DNA of 64,000 nucleotides. Source: Gnetum montanum. Taxonomy: Eukaryota > Streptophyta > Gnetopsida > Gnetales > Gnetaceae. The notes beneath the pieces are model-generated. The model saw only the letters and a program-made list of their open reading frames with translations, had not been told where the DNA came from and ran no database searches. Positions 1-11,300 of this stretch are shown here, piece after piece. Each line of letters starts with the position of its first letter. Within the stretch, counting starts at the first letter, position 1. The translations under genes were made by a program, and so were the position numbers. The stretch is taken from the NCBI GenBank assembly GCA_015680685.1, contig MNCI01029550.1:125804-189803 (forward strand), given 5' to 3'.

Positions 1-116
1 GTTGCAAAGTCTTTATTTTGGGAAATGGCATCATGACTTACTTTGCATATCTATCAACCTTTTTGTATGCCTTATGCTTCCATCTAGCCTCCACACTCTC
101 TCAAAACTCCAAACTT

Positions 117-129
117 GGCTCTAATACTA
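117..129 (-). other. primer binding site of a minus-strand copia element (tRNA-iMet type)
   Basis: On the minus strand this reads TAGTATTAGAGCC, close to the plant copia primer site TGGTATCAGAGCC with transition changes, and is followed by AAG as is common. The element body would run leftwards out of the window, so bases 1-116 would be its untranslated leader; I see no ORF there. Confidence 0.5.
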
Positions 130-130
130 A

Positions 131-595
131 TCTCTATTCAAATCACTCACTTTCCTCACTCTAGAATATTACTTGAATAATGTAGACACATGCAAGCTAA
201 AATTTATCACAATGTAGAGAGAAATTTAAGAAAACACTTCAAAGCTTATATTATTCAAAGTGTAAAAAGTCTAGAGTACAAGAAAAGAAGAACCAAAGGG
301 ATGATTAGGTGCAGAATGCTTCAAAGATGCTACTAGAAGAATCTAGCTTCTTGGTTCTCTTGCAATTGATGCCTCTTAGTTTTTCCATGATCCATATTTA
401 TAATAAAGGGGATTACCTCTAGACCCTTCTAATGGATAACAACTCAAATTACACTTATCTTGGTAGTGGATAACAACACAACATCCACTTCAAAAGAGAT
501 AAGATAGGAATCTTATCTTTACATTGTAGAAGTGGCTATAAATCAAACTAATAATACACAAGCTTTTTACAATGGCAAATAGGATGAGACACATT
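131..595 (-). repeat. probable copia 5' LTR (minus strand), left-hand element
   Basis: This stretch lies directly upstream, on the minus strand, of the tRNA-iMet-like primer site. It carries a minus-strand TATA-like word (TATAAATA) near 388-395. The right-hand border is a guess because no partner LTR is in the window. No coding signal is seen in it. Confidence 0.35.
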
Positions 596-599
596 AAGC

Positions 600-2399
600 A
601 TGTCCACAGGAGTTGTAGTTGTCATGTGATCCCACTTCATCATCTACAAGAGAATCCCAAATATGGAGGTTTTTGGAGATTCTAGCATATGAAGGACATA
701 ATATAATTTTCATATCCTCTATTACATTCCATAGCAACAATCCTGGTATCCAATAGTTTGAGATTGAGTGTTTTAGAAGGAAAAAGAAATTGTGAATAAT
801 ATTATTGAATATCATAAGTGTTGGAAGTATAAATATCTTGATAAATGGAGTAACACCATGGATTTTCCCAATCATGTCTTTTGCTGATGCATGAAACTAG
901 AAAATAGGAAGTTTTTTCCCCAAAATGAGCAACATGCCAACACCGTGCTTGCAAATTACCATAGTAGAGATAATCTCCATGGAACTCGTTCCTTCACTAA
1001 AAAAACATGAGATGATTAGGAACTAGGATAGTATTTGGGGGCATGTCCAACGTTTTTCCATCAGGTCCAAAATAATTCATTATGAGGGTGCCATTGATTT
1101 ATTTCAATTTGATAAACATGGAATGGACCTGGTTGGTAATATGATCAATTTAGGACATGAGTTGAAGAAAACATGAATTATGAATATAGGAAGTAGATTC
1201 TCTAGAACTAAGGTTGCATAGTTCTATATAACTTGAAGTTGCAATGGAATGATGGTTATGAGGATCTTCAAGTTGAGGGATGAATGAATGGAGACAAAAT
1301 TTGGAATAAGGGGCAACGTCATACAAGTATATGATAAAACCATCAAAATTACTCTTACAACCTTCTCAAAGATATTCTTAATGCAGAGTGGGCATATAGC
1401 TTTCGTATGCTCTACAATTCCTAGTTATTTGAGGTAACCTAAGAATCCATCCCTCACTTATGAGAATATCTATAGAAAAATAAAACAATGATAAAAATAT
1501 TAGTAGTAAGAGAGTTGATACTCTCTAGTTATGAAATCAACAAGTCTATTATTCTTGCCATCAATATATTTTGAATCAAAATGAAAAAGATCTATGTATA
1601 GATCCCATTGGATAAGTCTAGTATGAGCTACTTTATTTAAAGCCTTAGAACTTCAATACTTATCAAAATGCTTTGAATTACTCTTGATTATGAAATGTAC
1701 ATTCTTAAGGAACAACTTGGATTTTTCAATGCCTTTAACAACGGCCAATAATTCTCTATGGGTACTATGATAATTTTTTTGGACTTCACTAAACTTACTA
1801 GAAGCATACTTGCATATATGAAGGATGTTATCTTCTTTAAGTGTAGCGCCCCAAAATTCATAGGAAGCATCAGTTTCTAAGATTAACTCTTCATTTGTGG
1901 GTAATTAGAGTTTTTCCAAATTGTTACATTGCTGTTTGATTAATGCATATGTGTCTATGTGCTGTTTGGTCAATGTAGGAGGGTTTTATCCTAGTTGTTC
2001 ATTCAACAATTTTCTATCTCTAGCTAGGTGTTTATAAAAACTTGACACATATTTTATGTAGCCTAGAAAGTGTTGAAGCTAGTTTTTATCCTTAATTTCA
2101 TTATGAAAATTTCTAATGGATTCAAGGATGTATTCTTGTAAGGTGATCATTCCTTGAGTGATTTGTAATCCTAAGAATTCTATAGAATCCTTTGTAATTT
2201 TCATTTTCATTGGAGATAGGACTAGACCATTTTCATCTACAATTTTTCTAAAGGTCTCAAGATGTTCTAAATGTTGTTGAGAATCTTTACTCATAACTAA
2301 TATATCATCTATATATTCCATAATAAAAGAAAACTTACCAAAAATTTGATCCATGCATCTTTGGAAGATTGAAGATGCAGTTCTGACCCCAAATGGCAT
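600..2399 (-). pseudogene. endogenous pararetrovirus-like polyprotein remnant (RT, RNase H, C-terminal region)
   Basis: Minus-strand remnant resembling the Caulimoviridae polyprotein. From 2399 downwards one frame gives an RT palm with MPFG, a YIDD-type catalytic box (EYIDDILV) and the FLG and LQ motifs typical of plant pararetroviruses. With a few in-frame stops it then gives RNase H: ETDAS, a later RELLAVV with the catalytic Glu, and NRLVDF near 1510. The third RNase H acidic position, normally Asp, appears as Asn/Ser (KSNSKHF). After a poorly readable stretch, 594-875 resembles the C-terminal region seen after RNase H in endogenous pararetroviruses. No movement protein, coat protein or complete 5' part is present, so it is a dead fragment. 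The alternative is an unusual gypsy RT; the LSPMKMKI and FLGLQI words favour the pararetrovirus reading. Family knowledge is from memory. Confidence 0.68.
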
Positions 2400-3095
2400 G
2401 AGAAATGATGAGCATTAGGCTTACAAGATTCATGTGAATCAAATTCAATGATTTGTGCTTCTTTTACGTATGCTTTAATGGAGAAGTATCTTTTGCATAA
2501 CCTTTTAACATGTATCATAAATTTCTTGAGGTTCTTGAAATTTAACTCTAATGAATGATTGATTTTTAATGAGTTTTGTGAGGCTAGAGTAATAGACATG
2601 ACAAAGCCTCCAATTCCACAATCTTGTAATGTCATGCTCATATGATTCTTAACTTAAGATTACATGAGTGAAGCACATTATTTCAAAATGATATATATGA
2701 ATTTTTGGAACTAGAATCTTTGCTATTTGATTATGGACATTTGATATGATGCATTCATAATTCTTAAAGATAACTTTGTTATATTTTCTTGGAATTTGAT
2801 CAACTAAAATGAAGGACTTATATGATGGTGGGACATAGAATATATCATGAACTTGGATGGGACTCCCATTATCAAGAACTATTTGACACCTATCAATATC
2901 TTCAATTGTTAAATATGCTTGATCCTAGCTTTGAATGATCCAAGATTCTCACCCTTCTTAAATTCTATGAAATAATATTTGTAAGGAATTATATGATTAG
3001 TACATCTACTATTAATTATTTAAGTAGAGGGATTGATTTCTTTAGTCATGTATAATGATGTAAAATTAGTGTTAGGACCACCACTTACTTACTTA
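2400..3095 (-). pseudogene. Ty1/copia protease and pre-integrase remnant
   Basis: On the minus strand, broken frames spell a copia-type aspartic protease surround: INSRCTNHI where families have (V)DSG.T.H, then an IFYVPPSYKS word matching the 'LYVP' block. Further down, LWNWRLCHVYYSSL matches the LWH.RLGH start of the pre-integrase domain, with a following C-x-K region. The active-site Asp is Asn and the Gly is Arg, and several stops interrupt it, so it is inactive. The reading frame changes family at about 2400, where the pararetrovirus-like RT begins. On its other side it is cut by element A at 3101 and probably continues at 9455-9560 (minus strand), where only short unspecific coding is visible. 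Confidence 0.5.
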
Positions 3096-3100
3096 CCTTT
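3096..3100. repeat. target site duplication of element A (left copy)
   Basis: CCTTT immediately before the LTR terminus TGATGAGT; the identical CCTTT follows the other end of the element at 9455. Confidence 0.85.
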
Positions 3101-3958
3101 TGATGAGTGGCGAGGTACCCCTACACTCAACCATACAAATATGAGCGTTTCACGTGCAATCTGATCGAACTCCGCAGATGGACTAGTTGTGGCACCCAGA
3201 CAGTTATCCTTAGGTTGTAGTTCGCTGTCTTCCCACCTAGACTAGTTTTTATAATTGTCATGTATGGTTTAGTCCAAAGTGAGGTGTTTGATATGTTCCT
3301 AATTCTATGCTACTCCTAAAGGCAGTGGAAAATAAGATTAACTAAGCTAAGCTAGGAGGAAAAGGGTAAGATAATCTAATCTAGCCTAAGTGTGACAAGC
3401 AACCGATTCCTTGATCAACCGTACACATCTTGGACCTTGTGCATGACTACCACTGGGATTACCAAGCACAGATCCTAGGTATGCTACTGGGCTACCAAGT
3501 AGTCACACTTAAATGCTCGTAATCAAGTCGTACTTGTTCCACATTCTAGGAGTTTAAGGGTGAGAGAGAGAAAACAATAAATAACAATTAAATAAGCAAA
3601 GGGACTACTACAATGATGAAGTAATCTCGATCTTTATTGCTGGTTATGTGCATGTCCAAGTACATCACACTCGAATAAAGAATTTCATACAATTACATTC
3701 ACCACACTGTGGGTAGACACGAGAAAATAAACTATCTCTGGAGTGGCCAAACTACTAGAGCTTCACTACTTCTAACTCCTAATACCTAAAATTTGAAAAG
3801 CAGCCTCTTATTTATAGAAATTGTGGTGCATTGCGATATCGCGTACGTGATATCGTAGGGAAGACGCGATATCGTGTACATGATATCACAGCTACTGATA
3901 CAACAGGGCTGTGATATCATGACTGCGATATCATAGCTAGCAAATTCATGACTCATCA
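3101..3958 (-). repeat. 3' LTR of element A
   Basis: 858 bp, near-identical to 8552-9454. U3 lies at the right-hand end and carries several GATATC-type palindromes (about 3833-3945). The minus-strand TATA-like box is in TCTATAAATAAGAGG near 3806-3818. It is shorter than the 5' LTR mainly because of a smaller GATATC array. Confidence 0.88.
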
Positions 3959-3967
3959 TACCCCCAC
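3959..3967 (-). other. polypurine tract of element A
   Basis: GTGGGGGTA on the minus strand directly abuts the LTR start TGATGAGT. The same tract abuts the 3' LTR of B (60591-60599), and a similar one lies in D' (25461-25470). Confidence 0.75.
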
Positions 3968-4139
3968 AACTGAATGAAAACTTGTCCTTGAGTTAAAGTG
4001 AGAACAAGTGCCATTGATTACATAGTGGATAGGTATGGGATTATTGACTAACTAGAATGGATTCATGCCGCAGTGTGGAGTCAAGACAAAATTGAGACAC
4101 AACACAAAAGAAAATCCTATGATTACAGAATGGTGAAAC

Positions 4140-4735
4140 TCATGTAGTTCCTGCTGGCGGTGGCTCCTCCATAGGTGTCTTTCCCTTTTCTTACGCTCCA
4201 GGTCTTGGGATTTGATGGTGTTGAAGTATGACCTAGAGTTTCTCCTCTTGTAAGGACTTGAGTGCCTTGGCATGCATGTAAGTTTTCACTTGTGCCATAA
4301 AGGCATCCCAGTTAGCCTTCACTTTTTCTTCTGCCACCCTTTTATTCTCTGTCAATAGTTTATTAAGTTGCTCAGTTCTGAAAGTGTCCAGCTGGTTCTG
4401 AGCAACCTTCAGCCCTATATTCAGAAGGTTTAATACTTCCAAAATGGCTTGAATAGAGAAGTCAATAGTCACCCCACAATTTTCAACCATGGTGCCTTCT
4501 TCTTTATTGTGCCAAAATTGGTACATTTCCCCTAAGTACTGGCACCACTTTCAGAGAGGGTATCTCCTGCTTCTGCCTGCCCGAACCGTATGGTAGGAGG
4601 ATCTTCTTAATGAATGCTGAATGATTGTTCCTCCTATTCTACATGTTGTCTAGTAGGATCTTGTCTTCCACCTCTCTTAGATCGTTTGATTGCACCTTGA
4701 GCAGGACCTTCCTGTTGTCCACGTTTTGGGGCCAT
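4140..4735 (-). pseudogene. ORF2 of element A, internally deleted
   Basis: The start codon is at 4735, directly after a TGCAG acceptor-like site; the product begins MAPKRG like the ORF2s of B and D. The N-terminal domain block (MYQFWHNKEEG..., conserved LNLLNIG) jumps without a gap to the coiled-coil block (LNKLLTENKRV...NWDAF). It then jumps to the C-terminal tail (TPMEEPPP) and a stop at 4140. The B copy of the same gene spans about 2.8 kb, so roughly three quarters is missing. The sequences flanking each missing part match B, which suggests internal deletions rather than a different gene. At least two stops or frameshifts add to the damage. Function unknown; the N-terminal block resembles the plant transposon protein family. 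Confidence 0.7.
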
Positions 4736-4977
4736 CTGCAATCACACGGGACCAATCGTTAGTAAGGTTGTTACCAAAGTTAGGTTATACCTTACTGCTT
4801 GCCTTAATAGATTTACTTTATTTTCGTGTGATGTTAATTATTGGAAGAACATGTCTCTGAAAGATTATAGTGTTGAGTCCTCTTTGCTTAGGTGGTTTCC
4901 AAATTTAATTTTTTGGTATAGCTAAGGGGATGAAATTTTTTTTGACACATTTTATTCTTAATTTTAGAACTAATTAC
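4736..4977 (-). other. candidate intron in the ORF2 leader of element A
   Basis: A GT in the context AAGG|GTAATT (minus strand, 4977-4976) and an acceptor GATTGCAG (ending 4736) bracket 242 nt. The acceptor touches the ATG of ORF2. B, D and D' have an intron-like interval of similar size in the same place. Confidence 0.5.
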
Positions 4978-6594
4978 CCTTAAATATGTCCTTCATGTGA
5001 TGATGAATTTCAAAAAATTTATGTGCTATTAGGCATGTGCCCCTCCCCCATGACTAAGCTAAACACTCTGGGGTCAAGTAGGTTCAAACGGAATGAAAAT
5101 CAGAGTACCAACGAGTGAGTGATGGATATGAAAGCAAGGGACGCGTAATTGCAAGTCGTAGAGAGAAATTTGAAAAACTTCCCCTGCGTGAACAGTTGCA
5201 AATAATGTTGATTAGCACAGGTGGGTCATGTATATATATATTTTTATTGAAGTTAGGGCACTTAGAGAATGTAACGAATTTTTAATATTTCTTTGAAATT
5301 AAATGATGTAAACTAAGGACATATGGACTAAAGGGTTCCAGGGTAATTCAACTAGTTCTAAAGGCACAAAAATTATGATGGTGTGTTTATCAGTAAAGAC
5401 CTCGGATGGGAGAAAAAGGCTATCTGATGGTTCATAGAAATGTTGATTTGGAGGGATAGTAATAAGGGAAAGAATATCATGAACAATACACTGAGGGTAA
5501 TAAATGGTCTATGTGAGCTATGTCATAAGTGAAGATTACAAAAATTTACACAAGTGGGTCCTCCCCACAACAGGTTTCAACCTATAATGCCCTTGTGTAA
5601 CCACACTTAAAGTGTCCATGGGCACTAGAAGGGTTAAATGTAATCCGCACTAACTCCACAAAACACACACATGTAAATATCACTGGAATGAGATGAAAAT
5701 TCTATCCTACAAGGAACATGAGCTACAATTACACGAACAATGAGATGAAATGAACTATAGAAGGGATCGTAGAGATTGGGACATGAGGTAACTGACCTAG
5801 GGCACAATGAATTCTATATGAAAAGCATGATTAAGGTGTTATTAACCCATCATTCCAAGACCAGGACCAAGTCCATTCCTCTAAGCAGTGACATCACATT
5901 GTTTCATCCCATGATGAGCAACTATGAGAGTACCGTAACAACAAGGCATACGATCACTTGGTGTTTTATGCAAGGGAGGAGTGACTTTTGTTTTGTGGCA
6001 CTTTTCTTTTCTTTTTCTTGTTTTTTTTTCACTTTACTGAATCCAGAGAAGCCACCAACCTTTAGGCATGGGTGCATGTCTTTCCAGTGGGACCCCCTAG
6101 AATAGTGTTTGATTTTCAAGTGTCCTTTTGATTACTCTTACTCCCATTTTTCATTAGATCTACAAGGATCTTGGTATGACCATGTTGCATGACAACTCCC
6201 ATAGAGGTCACCAAAGAGAATCCACAAGTCCCCTTGATGTCGCATCCTAATCATTCCCTCTTGGTCCATCCTTCTTCATTATAGGTACAATAAACAAAAA
6301 ATTAATTTTAAGCTTTTGAAATATCAAGAATATCATTGTACCCTCAAACAGAACCTCTTTATTTGTAGAATGGATGAGGGGGTGTAATAGGCTCACTGTT
6401 CCAAATAATTGACCACTCATGACTTCATAACATAGAACACACCTCAACCAACAATCCACATGAGTGTTTTATTCATAGATGAGATTACTTACAAAAATGT
6501 AAAAAGACAAAAACACAAAAAGATAAAACAAAAAGTTGAAAAATGAAAAAAAATGGAAAAAAAGGTGTAAAATCAAAGAAATGAAAAAAAATTA
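4978..6594 (-). other. noncoding spacer of element A between gag and ORF2
   Basis: No pol domain is recognisable. The stretch holds a TATA-like run at 5231-5240 about 250 nt before the candidate donor, as in B, but no clear GATATC array upstream of it. A leader word TTAGTCATGGGGGAG lies at about 5045-5060 (minus). A block at about 6040-6100, containing CATGCACCCATGCCT on the minus strand, is shared with B and D. Confidence 0.6.
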
Positions 6595-8421
6595 TTAATC
6601 CTGCTTGTCTTTGAAATGCGGGGTATCCCCATAACTAATCGATTGAGTATGGAAAGGATTAATAAATAAAAGATAAGGATCCTTGCATGTTAGAAGTATT
6701 GAAACTGGTCCATACTTACCCCATTGGGGTTCACACACTTGATTATAATAAGCATAGTGGGGCACTTTATACGATGTAGTCCCAAGATAACGAGTTGGCC
6801 CACTATGATGTTGGTGACCATTAGATGGTATACAAGGATTAGGATGATGCCTCCCATGCTTGTTTTCATTGGGCCGCATAGTTGTTGGAGTGTTAGTTGG
6901 TGGCCATGATGAAATTACATGAGGCATTGGGTTTGAAGGTAAGGGTGCACCACATTATTGGGCTTGTGCTGGGTTGGAAGGTGCAGTGGCCTCAGAATTA
7001 TGTTGTCCCTTCCTACAGCCATCTTTAAAGAAAGGATGCTTTTGATGTTAAGGAGGCTCTTCACTGCTGTTAGTAGTAGTAGCACAAGTGTTGTTCGTGG
7101 TTTGTGGTGGTGTAGGTATGTAAGGGCAGTTGGTGGTGATGTATAAGGAGGGAAAGGATGAGAATGCTGAAAGTTAGGAGGAGGATAAGGTGCACAAGAT
7201 GGTGGTTGTGTTGGAGGCATGGGCTGATAGTATTGTGGAGAATAGTACTATGGTGAGATAAAGTATGGTGGCCCAGTTGGAGAAACAGGATGTTGAACGT
7301 GATAAGCATTTGAGTTTAGAAAATATGAAGGGTGCCTATAGTCTAAGGGTGATCTTCCCCATGACTGGGATGGTTGCCACTGTGATCGAACATAGGATCT
7401 CTGTATGAACTCTGGATGTAACATGTTTCCCCAATGCTCATATAAATGTAACAATATTGGGCATTGGCCTTTGGGGTGATCGTACAAGCATATGTTGCAT
7501 TCATATGTATGACTAGCAGTTGAGCACTTATTCCCTTTATTCTTTTTCTCCAAATTTCTATTATTTCGTCATGCTTCTTGGGTTGTCAAAACTCTATCTC
7601 CAATATTGTCGATATATTCTCCATACTTTTAATTCATCCATTCCAACATCTTATTGATCTTTGCCTCNNNNNNNNNNNNNNNNNNNNNNNNNNNNNNNNN
7701 NNNNNNNNNNNNNNNNNNNNNNNNNNNNNNNNNNNNNNNNNNNNNNNNNNNNNNNNNNNNNNNNNNNNNNNNNNNNNNNNNNNNNNNNNNNNNNNNNNNN
7801 NNNNNNNNNNNNNNNNNNNNNNNNNNNNNNNNNNNNNNNNNNNNNNNNNNNNNNNNNNNNNNNNNNNNNNNNNNNNNNNNNNNNNNNNNNNNNNNNNNNN
7901 NNNNNNNNNNNNNNNNNNNNNNNNNNNNNNNNNNNNNNNNNNNNNNNNNNNNNNNCCAGTGTTGTATTGAATTTGGTTTTAATGATCTATACCATACTTT
8001 TGCTTGGTCAATGAGTGTCATAGGAAAGAGCTTGAGTTTTTTCCATCTATTATCAATGTTATTCCATGTGCAGGCATCGTAGAAGGCTTGTAAATGTTGA
8101 TACGGGTCTAAGTCATAGCCTTCTGAAAATTTGGAAAAGTTGTTAAAATCGAGCCTGGGTAGACGGCTCTCTTTAAGATGCCTACGTGAGATTCAAACAG
8201 CCTCTTGTATTTGCGTTAGGCTTGCAGTGGCCAGTGGGGTTTCATCATCATCGGGTAAGTTAGGCTTTCATGTGTTGCGATGATGTTTTTTTTGTTCATG
8301 CTTATAGGAAACTCCCACTTCAAGTTGTATACTCCAATCTTCATCATCATATAGTTCATTGGTTCTCCAATGAACTTCCTCACTAAGTGTGGCGTTATTA
8401 TTATCTTGTAGGAGAGGCATT
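6595..8421 (-). pseudogene. gag of element A (interrupted by an assembly gap)
   Basis: The start at 8421 (MPLLQDN) is chosen because it is the first ATG after the primer site and matches the start region of gag in B (53262). Retrotransposon gag core words are present (AKVWYRSLKPNSIQHW, about 7956-8012), then 288 unknown bases. A zinc knuckle CNICLYDHPKGQC follows at 7499-7461, then a long Pro/His/Tyr-rich tail, a conserved VCEPQWG word (about 6725) and the end at GDTPHFK. Several stops and frame changes break it. The knuckle spacing is CX2CX3HX4C, one residue shorter than the canonical CX2CX4HX4C; B has the same spacing. Gag would form the particle and bind element RNA. Confidence 0.78.
7668..7955. 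other. run of N (assembly gap)
   Basis: 288 unresolved bases inside the gag of element A. Translations across it carry no information. Confidence 1.
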
Positions 8422-8532
8422 GCTGTGTGCGAATTTATGTGACTTTTTATAATTACTTATTTTTAAGAGATATATCGTTAAGTTCTTTACATCGACCTTG
8501 TATGATATAACTAATCTAGATAACTATCACCA

Positions 8533-8550
8533 TCCCCGACAACAGTGCCA
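8533..8550 (-). other. primer binding site of element A (tRNA-Asp type)
   Basis: Minus strand TGGCACTGTTGTCGGGGA, one base from the LTR end. It matches the known Athila-type site TGGCGCCGTTGCCGGGGA, complementary to the 3' end of plant tRNA-Asp, except for a few substitutions that are mostly transitions. Confidence 0.8.
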
Positions 8551-8551
8551 A

Positions 8552-9454
8552 TGATGAGTGGCGAAGTACCCCTACACTCAACCATACGAATACGAGCGTT
8601 TCACATGCGATCCGATCGAACTCCGCAGATGGACTAGTTGTGGCACCTAGACAATTATCCTTATGTCGCAGTTCGCTGTCTTCCCACCTGGACTAGTGTT
8701 TATAATTATCACATAGGGTTTAGTCCAGAGTGAGGTGTTTGATATGTTCCTAATTCTATGCTACTCCTGAAGGCAGTGGAAAATAAGATTAACTAAGTTA
8801 AGCTAGCAAGAAAAGGGTAAGAGAATCTAATCTAGCCTAAGTGTGATGAGAAACCAATTCCTTGATCAACCGTACACATCTTGGACCTTGTGCATGACTA
8901 CCACTGAGATTACCAAGTGTAGATCCTAGGTATGCTACTGGGCTACCAAGTAGTCACACTTAAATGCTCGTAATCAAGTCATACTCATTCCACGTTCTAG
9001 GAGTTTAAGGGTGAGAGAGAGAAAATAGTAAATAGAAATTAAATAAGCAAAGTGACTACTGCAATGATGAAGTAATCTCGATCTTTATTGCTAGTCATGT
9101 GCATGTCCAAGTACGTCACACTTGAATAAAGAATGTTGTACAATTACATTCACCACACTGTGGGCAGACACGGGAAAATAAACTATCTCTCGAGTGGCCA
9201 AACTGCCAGAGCTTCGCTACTTCTAACTCTTAATACCTAAAACTAGGAAAGCTACCTCTTATTTATAGAAATTGTGGTCCACTGCGATATCACGTACGCA
9301 ATATCGCAGGGAAGACATGATATCGTGTATGTGATATCACAGCTGCGATATCACGGCCGCTGCAATATCGCGGCTACTGATACAACAAGGCTGTGATATC
9401 ATGGTTGTGATATCACAACTATGATATCACAGCCAGAAAATTCATGACTCATCA
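8552..9454 (-). repeat. 5' LTR of element A
   Basis: 903 bp with the same TGATGAGT/ACTCATCA ends. U3 at 9281-9435 holds about ten GATATC or one-off palindromes, some spaced as CACAGCTGC-type repeats. The TATA-like box TATAAATAAGAGG (minus) lies near 9256-9268. Confidence 0.88.
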
Positions 9455-9459
9455 CCTTT
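9455..9459. repeat. target site duplication of element A (right copy)
   Basis: CCTTT, identical to 3096-3100. Confidence 0.85.
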
Positions 9460-9573
9460 GTTTTGGTTTAATGAATAGTCTTCTTTTTATTGTTCTAGAG
9501 GTTTTGGGATCTCATTCTCTACTAGCACTTATCCTCCATGTGACTCTTCTTATTATAATATTTATATGATGAG

Positions 9574-10440
9574 TTGAATGAATATGGTGCAAGGTGCTAC
9601 TTCTTGGTTAGAAGTATGTTCTTCCATATCCTTTTATTCCTCTACCTTTCAAATTTGATGATTGCCTCTTTTTTGAAAACAAAAATTCACACTCTTTTTG
9701 ACACTTTAAAATTTATGCCAAAGGATGGTTGTCAAAACTTGGAGGCCATCAAATCCAAAGGCTATGGAGAAGAGGGACGTATCATTAAGAAAATAAAAAA
9801 GTAGCAAGAGTATAACTAGGTCTCATCTCTTTGATGGATGCTTATGCCTATGACATGCAAGAAGAGGTTTCATTAGATGAAGTGGTTAGCAAAGATATTG
9901 CTAATGAAAAAAATATTTTTTTAATTACTAATAAGATAAAAAAATTATGGATGAAAAATTTTCATCCATTTTCATGAAGGAATGGAGTAAGTAAAGAAAA
10001 TAAATGACCAATATAAGAAAAGTAAGAAGATAAAGAACTATAAATATTAATAGAAGGAAATGAAAACTATTGTTGAGAAAGATTCTACTAAATCAAAAGA
10101 GAATGACTATTATGATATTTTCTAATATGAAAATCCTTAGGATGATTACCCTAATATCTCACACATCATTACTTCTATGAAAGAATTAGGTGCTTATACT
10201 TTCAATTCTAAGTTTTTAAAGAAAAAAAATGCCAAGGGGGTTGTCTTCTCCATAGGGAAATCATATGTCGTTGTATCAACCATAATGTTATCTAGGTGGA
10301 ACATCTCCTCAATCTCAAGAACAATACTACTAGTAGTAAAAAACTATATAGTCATTGGAAATGCCACCACCAAGATAATATTACTCATATTGTCAATCAA
10401 ATCCTTATGGTTATTATATCCAACATTCTATCTCACCTAA
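9574..10440 (+). pseudogene. weak gag-like remnant of Athila-like element H
   Basis: Two open stretches (9574-9804 and 10177-10440) with many Lys and Glu, separated by stops. The words YENP at about 10129 and MKELGAY at about 10178 line up with the degenerate knuckle region of element D gag (YQYENPKGFF, then LMKEFG-like sequence). The assignment rests mainly on position, ahead of a recognisable protease and RT, and on that short resemblance. No LTR or primer site is visible to the left; the boundary with the copia remnant lies somewhere in 9460-9570. Confidence 0.35.
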
Positions 10441-11300
10441 TAGTATAGTTATTCATGCTCCTTTGTACTAGTATTACTCTTCAAAGTATGATACACTCAC
10501 AAATCCATGTGGTGAATTACATTCCTACACTTCTTATTTATCCTTGTATGAATCTCATAATTCTCTTCTACATGTGCCACCACTCTATGTAGGAGGAGTT
10601 GCAACCTTGACCTTAGTAGAAGAATGTCACATGTGTTGTGAACACTCATGTAAATGATGATGTTAGTAGCTTCGAATGCAAGCCTAGAAATTGTTCCTTA
10701 TTTAGGATACTTCCCATGCCTTTTGATACAATTGGTAGATCCTTTAGGCCACCTCATCAAGTGCAGGATCCTCAAATGAAATATTCAACCAACACCCAAC
10801 TATCTCCAATAGTTAACTATAGCCAATAATACTTATCTTCTAAAGTTATATTGTGAAAACTCTCATGCTAACCCATGTAATAACAAATTAGATTAAAGTG
10901 AGAGATCTTCCCAGAAAAGAATAAGCCAAAAATATCCCTTATCTATTTTCAAATTGCAAGAAATTTTCCATGTAAGGATCTCTTAAAATCAAGTACATGT
11001 GTAAATCTCATCTCCTAGAAGATGTATATGGCTTAGAGCCTACTACATTTGAAGAAAAAAAACATTAGAATGAAACTTACAAACTAATTTATCATAGTTC
11101 TACTAGGATAGGTTAATGGGTGGTCCTCTATAGTAGAATTCTTGGTAATTCATGTGGAAAATACTAAGAATAAATTTCCAATCATCATGGATAGATTGTA
11201 GCTTAGCATCATCAATAATAAGCTAGGCATTAGAAACCTTTCCTTGGAGACTACTAAGGAGAAAAATCACAAAATGATAGAGAGATAGAGAGTTTAATGT
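10441..11300 (+). pseudogene. gag-protease linker and protease end of element H
   Basis: Degenerate coding. At about 11175-11290 the reading FPIIMDRL...GIRNLSLETTKE matches the protease end of element D (FPIIMGRAWL...GIRNLSLEIFKE at about 24899-24990). In Athila-like proteases this is the ILGRP(F/W)L block behind the active site. The catalytic DTG region is not readable, and stops occur throughout. The plus strand agrees with the RT that follows. Confidence 0.5.

Larger units (their letters stand above)
3101..9454 (-). mobile_element. element A: complete pol-less gypsy-type LTR retrotransposon (gag + ORF2)
   Basis: The element is bounded by two LTRs of 858 and 903 bp, each with perfect 8-bp ends TGATGAGT/ACTCATCA, and by an identical 5-bp duplication CCTTT. 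On the minus strand the order is LTR, tRNA-Asp-type primer site, gag, a long noncoding spacer, a shortened ORF2, purine tract GTGGGGGTA, LTR. I find no protease, RT, RNase H or integrase motif in the 4.6 kb interior, apart from what a 288-base run of N could hide inside gag. It would therefore need pol in trans. The LTRs differ at many scattered sites, mostly transitions, so insertion is not recent. It is a close relative of element B. Confidence 0.88.

Noticed and set aside
3833-3945. CRISPR-like regular repeats
   Set aside because: Short GATATC palindromes with irregular spacing inside a plant LTR U3; no repeat-spacer structure.
6724-7309. Plus-strand and out-of-frame open stretches opposite element A gag
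   Set aside because: Shadows of the Pro/His-rich gag tail on the minus strand; no motif of their own and no counterpart in B.
7578-8082. Several overlapping long open frames on both strands around 7.6-8.1 kb
   Set aside because: They are open only because they run through the 288-base N gap; only the minus-strand gag frame has real motifs at its ends.
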